This document shows positions 56,840-64,000 of a DNA stretch of 64,000 nucleotides, one piece after another. Position 1 is the stretch's first letter. Every line of letters begins with the position of its first letter. The notes under the pieces were generated by a model, which was not told where the DNA came from, did not search any database, and saw only the letters and a program-made list of their open reading frames with translations. A program made the position numbers and the translations under genes. The stretch is taken from assembly GCA_947650365.1 (NCBI GenBank), contig OX393550.1:71433478-71497477 (forward strand), written 5' to 3'. The stretch is from Chamaelirium japonicum. Taxonomy: Eukaryota; Streptophyta; Magnoliopsida; Liliales; Melanthiaceae.

Positions 56840-58030
56840 CATGAGAGCACACACGAGAGGCAGAACTTTCTGTAGCCACAATTCACCACAGTCCGAACGA
56901 ACAGCCAATCAGCCACGTTGTTCCCTTCACGGAGAGTGTGAGCCACTCCAACAGTGTGGCACCTCATCAGAAGATGCCAGTAGTCCGCCTAAAGAGGGTC
57001 CGTTGGGCTGGTAGAGACCAACCGTTGAAGAACTACACTCAAGTCACCTTCGACCACCTATGAAAAGGATGAGCAATGGCTGACCACATAGTGAAGACCC
57101 CATCCATAGACCACGGCTTTCAGCCTCAGCCACCGAAGAACACCGGAACACATCACAAACCAACTACCCGAATGACCTCCCCACCCTCTGATCCCGTATC
57201 ACAAAACTTGCTCCCCTGGAGCCCGGGGTGAAAGAACCGTCGAAGTTAAGTTTGAACCACCCAAGGGCAAGAGGGAACCACTTCACGAATCTAGGTGGAG
57301 CAATAGTAAGCCGGGAGGAAGCAACCCTATTTTGCAAGATCAAAGCCTGACGAACCTCCTTCGTTTCCCCAATAGCACGACTCCAGGTAGTAGAAGGGAG
57401 CTCAATGTAACTCAAAATGCGCGATTGCGCGACCTGGTTTAGACCACCTGGTCGTCGTCGGGTGAGGATCTACCTGGTTATGGGTAGATGGGATAGGAGT
57501 AGCAGAGTTTTTGAGGAAGGATCAAGCTACACATAATAAAACATGAACTAGGTTAGCCTCGAAGACAGCCACATTGCGTGCCTTCCAGATAAACCACAAA
57601 AGATAGGCTCCGAGCAGAAAGGCAGAGTTATCTGTTCGGGTTTGCTGCCAAAGAAGCTCCATGTTAGTTGCATATTGGCCATGGGAAAAGATACCTTGGA
57701 ATTTGAAGGGGTGATCTAAACCAAATCGATTCCACAAATGGAGCACTTAAAAAGAATAGTTGGTTAAGAGTTTCCCAACCATCTAACTCATGTGCCAAAT
57801 AGGATCAATAGAGGTAGGGAATAAATATGGCCAACCTATCTTTGAGAGGAAGGCAATGGGCCGTAGCTCTCCAGAGAAATATTTGCACCCGAGGCACTTG
57901 GTCTGTATTCTTCCAAATATGCTTCCATTGGAAGCTTTGAGACTAAGGCACATAATTATTGGTCCGTCAGGATTTGGCGGTAAGCCGAGCAAATAGTGAA
58001 ATGTCCATTTGTGCTTTTACACCATTTCTA
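56840..58030 (-). pseudogene. LINE 3' remnant, reversed (zinc region and RNase H)
   Basis: Read right to left: a WKHIWK...VPRVQIFLWR segment (about 57850-57940), then LLWFIWKARNVAVFE (about 57560-57600), then RNase H start GWFKLNFDGSFTPGSRGASF (about 57180-57260) and a decayed continuation with VAEAESRGL. This is the post-RT tail of a plant LINE with an RNase H domain. Frameshifts and stops throughout. It differs from the plus-strand LINE in the intron. Confidence 0.8.
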
Positions 58031-58086
58031 CCCATCTGAGAGAGCAAACCTTTGTTTTTTGGTAAGAGGCTCTCAATATGGCGCAT

Positions 58087-59872
58087 TGTTATAGGAGTTT
58101 TGCCTAGGGGATGCGCACCGCCATGGGTATCGCCTATCCAAAATTCCTCACAATTAGCTCTGTCTAGGTGGTGCGCACCGCCCGATGATTAGGCTGTGCA
58201 TGGGTTTTAGTCGTTCCTATATCGTTTTGGACTCGTTACGTTATGGATTTAAGATCAGTTTTGAATGTTGGATGAAGAACACGAGGGAGCTCTATTGTAA
58301 ACCTAGTCCCCCATATATAAGGGTGGATTTAGGGTTTTGATTGATGATGAAACTTTGTTTTATTTGAAGGGGGCTTAAATAGGCTTAGTGAGGGCTTTTG
58401 CGAAGGAGAAGCTCTCGGTGAAGGAAGTTTATCTCGTTGGAGTTGAGTGTTACTTGTAACTCGGGTTGCTTCTTCATTATAGTGGATTGTTCGATCGTCT
58501 TCACCCGTGGTTTTTCCCGCAAGGGTTTCCACGTAAATCTCTTGTCTCCCTTTTGTGATTGCTTTTGTGATTGTTTCATTTTTGTTTTTCTATTTTTTTG
58601 TTTTGTGTTTGCTTGCTTGCTCCGCATCTATCTGTTAAGGATTGTTTGTGTGATTATTCTTTGTGAACCATCGTGGTCGGAACGATGATGCATTGGATTG
58701 TTCCATCCGGTATCACCTAGCAGGATCCTCAACAAATTGGCATCAGAGCAAGTTCTTGATCATTTGTCATGGCAACCAAGGTATGGAAGGTGTCGAATCT
58801 TAAACTCGATGTAGAGAAATTTGATGGAAAGTCTAACTTCGTCTTGTGGCAAGTTAGCGTCAACGATTTGTTGATTCAGCAGGGTCTACACAAAAGCTTT
58901 GTATGGTCTGAAGGCGAAGCCTACAGATTTATCGGAGATGAATTGGGATGAGTTTGACCTCAACTCATGCAGCACAATCCGATCTTGTTTGGCAAAAGAG
59001 ATTAAGTTTATAATCATGTATGAGAAATCTATGGCATCGATTTGGTCAAAATTTGAAAGTTGGTATATGACCAAGTCTTTTACAAATTAGTTGTTCTTGA
59101 AACAACAACTCTACACGTTCCGCATGAAGATGGGTACTTGTATCAATTACCACCTTAACAAATTCAAGTGGCTTACGTTTGAATTATTAAATGATGATGT
59201 GAAGATCAAAGATAAAGACAAAGCCCTTATTCCTCTCTCTTCTCTACCAGATCGCTTCAAGCACCTCATCACAACAATGCTCTATGGGAAAGAAACCATT
59301 GAACTAGAAGAAATCACGATGATCCTTCTATCCAATGATTTCAGGAAGAAGCTTACAATTTCAGATTCACAAGCAGAAGGTAATGGCTTATGTATGGAAA
59401 GAGGGAGGTCAAAGAACAATGGTTCTTCTAAGGGAAAGTTTAGATCTAAGTATAGATTAAGGAAAGAGGTGGAGTGTTATTACTGTCATAAAAGGCTAGG
59501 GTCATATCAAGTTAGATTGTCCTAATCTAAAGGTGAAGTGCAATAAGTCTAGAAAGAATACACAGTCTGAGGTGCATTTGACATGCATGGCTCACATAGC
59601 GAAGGATCGGTCAAATGATGTAGTCTTATCGGTCACAATTCGAGGGGATTTGAATAGCAAGTGGATCTTAGATTCTGGTTGCTCCTACCATATGTGTCCC
59701 AACCAAGATTGGTTCTTTTCGTATACAAGACCATTGAGAAGGGAGAACTTTGACTAACTTTTGGCACGTTCCATATTTGAAGAAGATTTTGATCTCTCTT
59801 GGTACTTGGGATTCTTAAGGTTGCAAGTTCACTGGTCAAGATAGAGTTCTCAAGGTATCTTGAGTGATTATG
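58087..59872 (+). mobile_element. copia D: Tork-like remnant (LTR, gag, protease)
   Basis: Probable 5' LTR 58087-58734 (TGTTATAGG...CTCAACA; left limit tentative), with TTTTTCCCGCAAGGGTTTCCACGTAA, typical of Tork-type LTRs. Primer site TGGCATCAGAGC at 58738. Followed by gag and protease, then cut off at 59872 by the long-LTR element. Confidence 0.75.
58769..59830 (+). pseudogene. copia D gag-protease remnant
   Basis: Gag starts MATKVWKVSNLKLDVEKFDG (58769), shifts frame near 58895 (CLAKEIKFIIMYEKSMASIW), meets a stop at 59088-59090, continues 59091-59525 (LYTFRMKMGT, LPDRFKHLITTML, YGKETIELEE) and ends in a broken knuckle CYYCHKRLG. Protease WILDSGCSYHMCPN lies at about 59660-59700 in another frame. 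At least three breaks. Confidence 0.85.
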
Positions 59873-60424
59873 TGTTAAGTGAGATATGGTCTAGGGCTTG
59901 TAAAACCCATGGTTGATTAATAAATGAGTTGATATTTATTATTTTATGGTGTGTATCATACGTGTTATATATAATGAACTTAAAAGAGACATGGTTGTAT
60001 AGTGGTTCATCTGAGTGGGAGACTCAGTGGACTAATACTATTAGCCTAAATCGTTTGCAGCTCTAATTAGGGTTGGTCGCCCTATTAAGTTAAACTATTG
60101 GAATGACAGAGCATGGATCTCCACCATGGTCATTGCCAAGCACAGTGCCTGTGGCCAAACAAAACCAACATGGTGCACACAGCGGTGAGCAGATACCGGT
60201 GCAAATAGTCGTATGTCTACTTAGGGTAATCGATCCTAAACCTTGAGAAACTATGATCGGTAAACTAACCAGTTGCATGTAACTTTTGGTTCACCAACGT
60301 GTAAGGGATCTAAGCACGACCAAATACCACGATATGCTGGGTTATCGGACTGGAGTTGCATCGGCACACCACTCCTGCAAGCCATTCACATCCTTATCGA
60401 GAGGTGTGTTTCTTAGATTGGCAT

Positions 60425-60915
60425 TAGGGGTGTCAATGGGTCGTGTCGTGTCGGGTTCGTGTTGTGTCTAGTTTCGGGTCGTGTCCAAAACCCCTAGACC
60501 CAAACCCGACCTATTTAACTAATCGTGTCTAAATCCTAAACCCGTACCCGACCCGCTAATAAACGGGTAGACCCGAAAAGACCCGGTAAGACCCGTTTAC
60601 CACACGGGTCTATTCAGTTGACCCGATTGGACCCAATCCAACTCGACCCAACTTGACCAATAGACCCGCTGGAATTATATATTACGGTATCGGATTGCGG
60701 GTAGACCCGACCTGACCCGACCCGTTGAATTTTAAACGGGTCTTCCCGGGTCTACCGTATCTAAACCCTAAACCCAGACCCGACCCGTTTATTAAACGAG
60801 TCTATCGTGTCGACCCGTTTATGACCCGAACCCATTTAGGTCTGACCCCAGACCCGCTAACTTCGTGTCGGGTCGTGTCGGGTATGTCGTGTCGGGTCCG
60901 AAATTGCCAGCCCTA
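60425..60915. mobile_element. hAT-type MITE, fourth family (TAGGG ends)
   Basis: 491 bp. Ends TAGGGGTGTCAA and TAGGGCTGGCAA. Flanks attggcat (60417-60424) and tttggcat (60916-60923) match at 7 of 8. The body is full of GACCCG / CGGGTC and CGTGTCGGGT repeats. Confidence 0.88.
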
Positions 60916-62120
60916 TTTGGCATAAATTGCACTAAACCCAGGCCTAATAGTCAGTAGTAAAGTTGTTGACCGGATCCGATTGCTTGGCCAAAGCAACTAG
61001 AGGTGTGTTGTGATAGTCAACCTGAAAGGAACCTAGTCATATGGTCACTCGAGTCTAGCGATGCCCTCTACTGCTCGAGTTGCACATGGCATCAAGTGGA
61101 GAGATATCCAATTACCAATATTAAGTGGAGAGCATAGGTATGCAAGAGAGCTTAGTAAGTCTGGGAGAACTGAAGTGCAGCCTGCGTCGCATTATGGGTG
61201 GCCACGGAGGCTAATCGAGACCTAGAGGATTGACAGAAACACTTGGGTAGTGTGTCAATTGGGTCCGGTTGGAAGCCACGAATCATAGTCCCTGAAGGTT
61301 CTACTCTATCCATGCTTGTTACGGATCAATACTTTCTCCTTGTCTCACAGCATAATATGAGTTGAAGAATTAATGCCCTAATTATCCTGCGTGCGTTCCG
61401 TGAGTGCATCGCACTGGAGCATGGCAGTTGTACAGAACTGAGTGTGTTCACTAAGAGGCAACCCCAGAGTAGCGTAGGGACACACGAAGTTACCTTTACA
61501 CTATGAGAAGTCTATTTCATGTGTGTGTGTGTCGCACTAGAACGAGGTGTGTGAATTTAGTGAATTCTATTATGAGGCACCCAACTTTATACTAAGGGCA
61601 CCTCAGTGAATAGTAAAATCATTATTCATTACTCCACGACATATTGACTAGGTGCGGATGGGGTGCCCTAAGTGTTATGGCACTTTATCATGCACGGAGA
61701 TGGACCATTTAAGCTCCCGTATGAGGTGAACGACCACTAGACGAATGGGGGGTATTTTGGTCCAACCAAAATATCCTGCATGCCCTAGCTTGGCCACCCC
61801 CCTTATTAGGGGTAGGTTGCATGGCCATCATCTCAATAATTAATTAAGGGATAATTCAGATTTAAAAAGATTTAAATATATACCCCTTAATTGCTAAATC
61901 AAAGATGGCAACTACTAATAAAGAAGCATTTAATTAGAGATTGAATGAGATAGAGAGAGAGAGGGGAACATCAAGAAACTGACAGAGGGAGATGGGGGTT
62001 TGGTTCCAAAGCCAAATAAGGCAAGGAAAATCTAGCCCCCTCTCAGAAAATTTGAGAAAGTCCCCTCCCCTCCCCCCTCTCTGTGGTTTGGTTTTGCCTT
62101 GCTCCCTATCTTTCTCGGGT

Positions 62121-62124
<4 letters not shown>

Positions 62125-62194
<70 letters not shown>
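62125..62194. repeat. (CT)n microsatellite
   Basis: About 70 bp of CT repeat in the long LTR. Confidence 0.95.
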
Positions 62195-62195
<1 letters not shown>

Positions 62196-62659
62196 GTTTA
62201 ATCTTGACTGTGAAGAGAAAAATATCTCTCCCTCTTATCTTTCTCTCCTAGTGTATGTGTGTGTGTGAGAAAGAAAGAGAAAGCTTGCACTATGAAACAC
62301 TAAGATATTGGAGTGCAAGAATCCGAGTCAATTCGTGAGATCGGGTGTACTAGAAGAAGAAGATCGCTTTATCCTTGTGCGTGGATACTTCCGTCATCTT
62401 CAACCTCATAGAAAAACATCACGATGCTAAATCCCAAACGGAGGTATAATATTCAAACCCTAGGTTTATTGTATATCATGTATAATGTATAATAGTTATG
62501 ATGTTAGTATTGGTAGATGGCCATAGGGGTTCGTTTCCATTCTATTCATTCTTTGCGCATATGATTGCTTTAAATAAAAAAATTTAAAATGTACCGCACA
62601 CCAAATCGATCCACGGGATCAACTCTGGCTTCCGTTTTGCCTTCGATATCATCCTAACA

Positions 62660-64000
62660 AATGGTATCAGAGTCATGTCGGTGTGTGATTCACGAGATTT
62701 TTTTTTATGAATCGTAACATATGTGCATTTGATGAACGAATGCGTCACCAGGGTTTTTGTGTTAGATCATATTTATATATGTTGCATGTTATGCATGAGT
62801 TTCTTACAGGGCGCCGCAATAATGTGATTGTTTGCTTTCGGGGATCGAACCCCGGAATATAATTGTATGATTGTTTTTCGATTATCTGTGTGATAGATGA
62901 ATGTAAGGCCTAATGGGACAAGTACGTGGAGGTTGTTCCACGGATTGGTTTTCCCCGGCCTTTTTTTTCTTCTATTATTGTCTTTTCATTATTCTTCTAC
63001 CTAGGAAAATATGTATGAACGAGCGACTGCTCGGAGCGCACTAGTTTTTTTAGTTACAGGTTGAAGATTTGGAGGACAATGCCAGATGGAATAATCATTA
63101 CCGGAAGACCAAATATGGTGGCCCAAAGAAAGATGCCATGAACAAAAATGTCAGAGCATTGCTAGTCAGGTTCAGAGGTCAGACCCTGAACTTGACTAGC
63201 AATGGATGTTTTTGTTTTCGTTGAATGTTCTTCTTATAAACCCCGGTGAATATAATAATCTGATGATGTAGGTTTTAGATTGTGGGATGCCATTTTCCCA
63301 ATTGATTGTAGGATGCTCTTTCCCCACTTAGTTCCTATGACCATGTTAGGTTAGGTTTTCATATATAGACACCCGTATTTTAATTGATGTTTGATGGTAG
63401 CTAGAACCCATAACACTTGGTTATTCCACCATTAGGTTTAGGTCTGATGGAGGTTGTCGAATGTTCCTAATTGGTTAGCATCGAAACTGTGGGGTACAAT
63501 TTTTGCACCCACAGAAACCAATAGTGATGTGGTGATCTTCTATGACATCAGACATCAAGTTACCAATGGGGAGTCATAGTAATGGGAGACCTTACCTTGT
63601 GAGTCTAGACCTTAGGCTAGGCTCTAGAGCATGAAGGGTCATAACCATATTAGTATCGGTGTCTTTGGAGAGCACGTAATATGATTCTCAGGAGAAAAGT
63701 GACAACTGAGTATCCACGGGATAGGGACTATGGTCCTCTCCAAGTTAACCTATACTTTATAAAGAGGTCTTAACCCTAGTAGAGCGCGATTTGACTAGGG
63801 TCTAGGTCTAGGTTATTGCAACCTAAGATTTTAGGTTATTGCAACCTAAGATTTAAAATACTTGCATTAAATAACCCTCACAATTAAAAGGGATGTGTAA
63901 GGAGGACTCTAAGAGAGAGTGCCCCTGACCTCCACGACCAACGTACTGTTGAGTTTCTAGGTGATAGGGCATGGCTCAATATTCCCCTCGGGTGAGAGTT
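62660..64000 (+). other. leader of the long-LTR element
   Basis: Follows the primer site TGGTATCAGAGTC (62662). No open frame of note for 1.3 kb. Contains a 44-bp hairpin at 63161-63204 (TTGCTAGTCAGGTTCAG and its near-complement) and a short GGGGATCGAACCCC palindrome near 62837. Element type is not determined because no coding domain falls in the window. Confidence 0.5.

Larger units (their letters stand above)
59873..62659 (+). repeat. long 5' LTR of an element leaving the window
   Basis: Starts TGTTAAGTGAGATATGG after ttatg and ends CATCCTAACA, just before AA and TGGTATCAGAG (62662). Holds a hAT MITE (60425-60915), so the LTR proper would be about 2.3 kb. Contains a (CT)n tract (62125-62194) and an AT-rich promoter-like stretch near 61830-61920. 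The matching 3' LTR would lie to the right, so the left edge is tentative. Confidence 0.6.

Noticed and set aside
62830..62850. GGGGATCGAACCCC, like a tRNA T-arm
   Set aside because: No cloverleaf, A box or acceptor stem fits around it on either strand; it lies in a retroelement leader.

Overview
The window is nuclear DNA from a flowering plant. The evidence is a split host gene with plant splice sites that matches the chloroplast cyclophilin CYP37, plus many Ty1/copia LTR retrotransposons primed at TGGTATCAGAGC (initiator-Met tRNA), a plant-type LINE, TRIMs, hAT- and Mutator-type MITEs and long (TA)n tracts. No bacterial genes, rRNA, tRNA or CRISPR array were seen. The species cannot be named from the sequence.

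The host gene lies on the minus strand. Exon 1 (56052-56234, transit peptide; inferred), exon 2 (20889-21149), exon 3 (20717-20806) and exon 4 (10374-10469) are all phase 0 with GT/AG borders. Later exons must lie left of base 1. Intron 1 would be about 34.9 kb, intron 2 is only 82 bp, intron 3 is about 10.2 kb and intron 4 exceeds 10.3 kb. Nearly all the other DNA is transposon sequence inside these introns.

Layout. 122-2408: 3' part of an old copia (I). 2648-9546: a hAT-type MITE (8-bp near-repeat flanks) split by copia II (3007-9198, TSD aacct), itself split by a minus-strand LTR element holding only a gag-like ORF (3663-6409, TSD acctc). 11136-11824: a second hAT MITE. 12405-13367: an LTR stub and a reversed Ty3/gypsy gag remnant. 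13368-22690: foldback elements associated with (TA)n/(GA)n tracts, interrupted by a young copia (C, 13817-19268) and by exons 2-3. 23190-43395: a plus-strand LINE cut into five pieces by a TRIM (24721-25010), copia III (25346-31438, itself hit by two hAT MITEs), copia B (32270-37404) and copia V (38023-43338). 44297-44406: a TRIM solo LTR. 44546-55859: a tandem duplication of about 0.39 kb in which each copy carries its own copia insertion (VI and VII). 56352-56601: a MITE with a 9-bp TSD just upstream of CYP37. 56840-58030: a reversed LINE tail. 58087-59872: a Tork-like copia remnant. 59873-64000: the first LTR and leader of a long-LTR element, the LTR holding a hAT MITE.

Most intronic retroelements run opposite to CYP37 transcription. 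Copias B, C, V, VI and VII are recent (0-2 LTR substitutions), yet each has a broken reading frame; most premature stops are C-to-T type changes in CAG context. Coordinates of nested elements come from matching LTRs and target-site duplications read directly. Family and lineage names come from recognised motifs and were not checked by any search.
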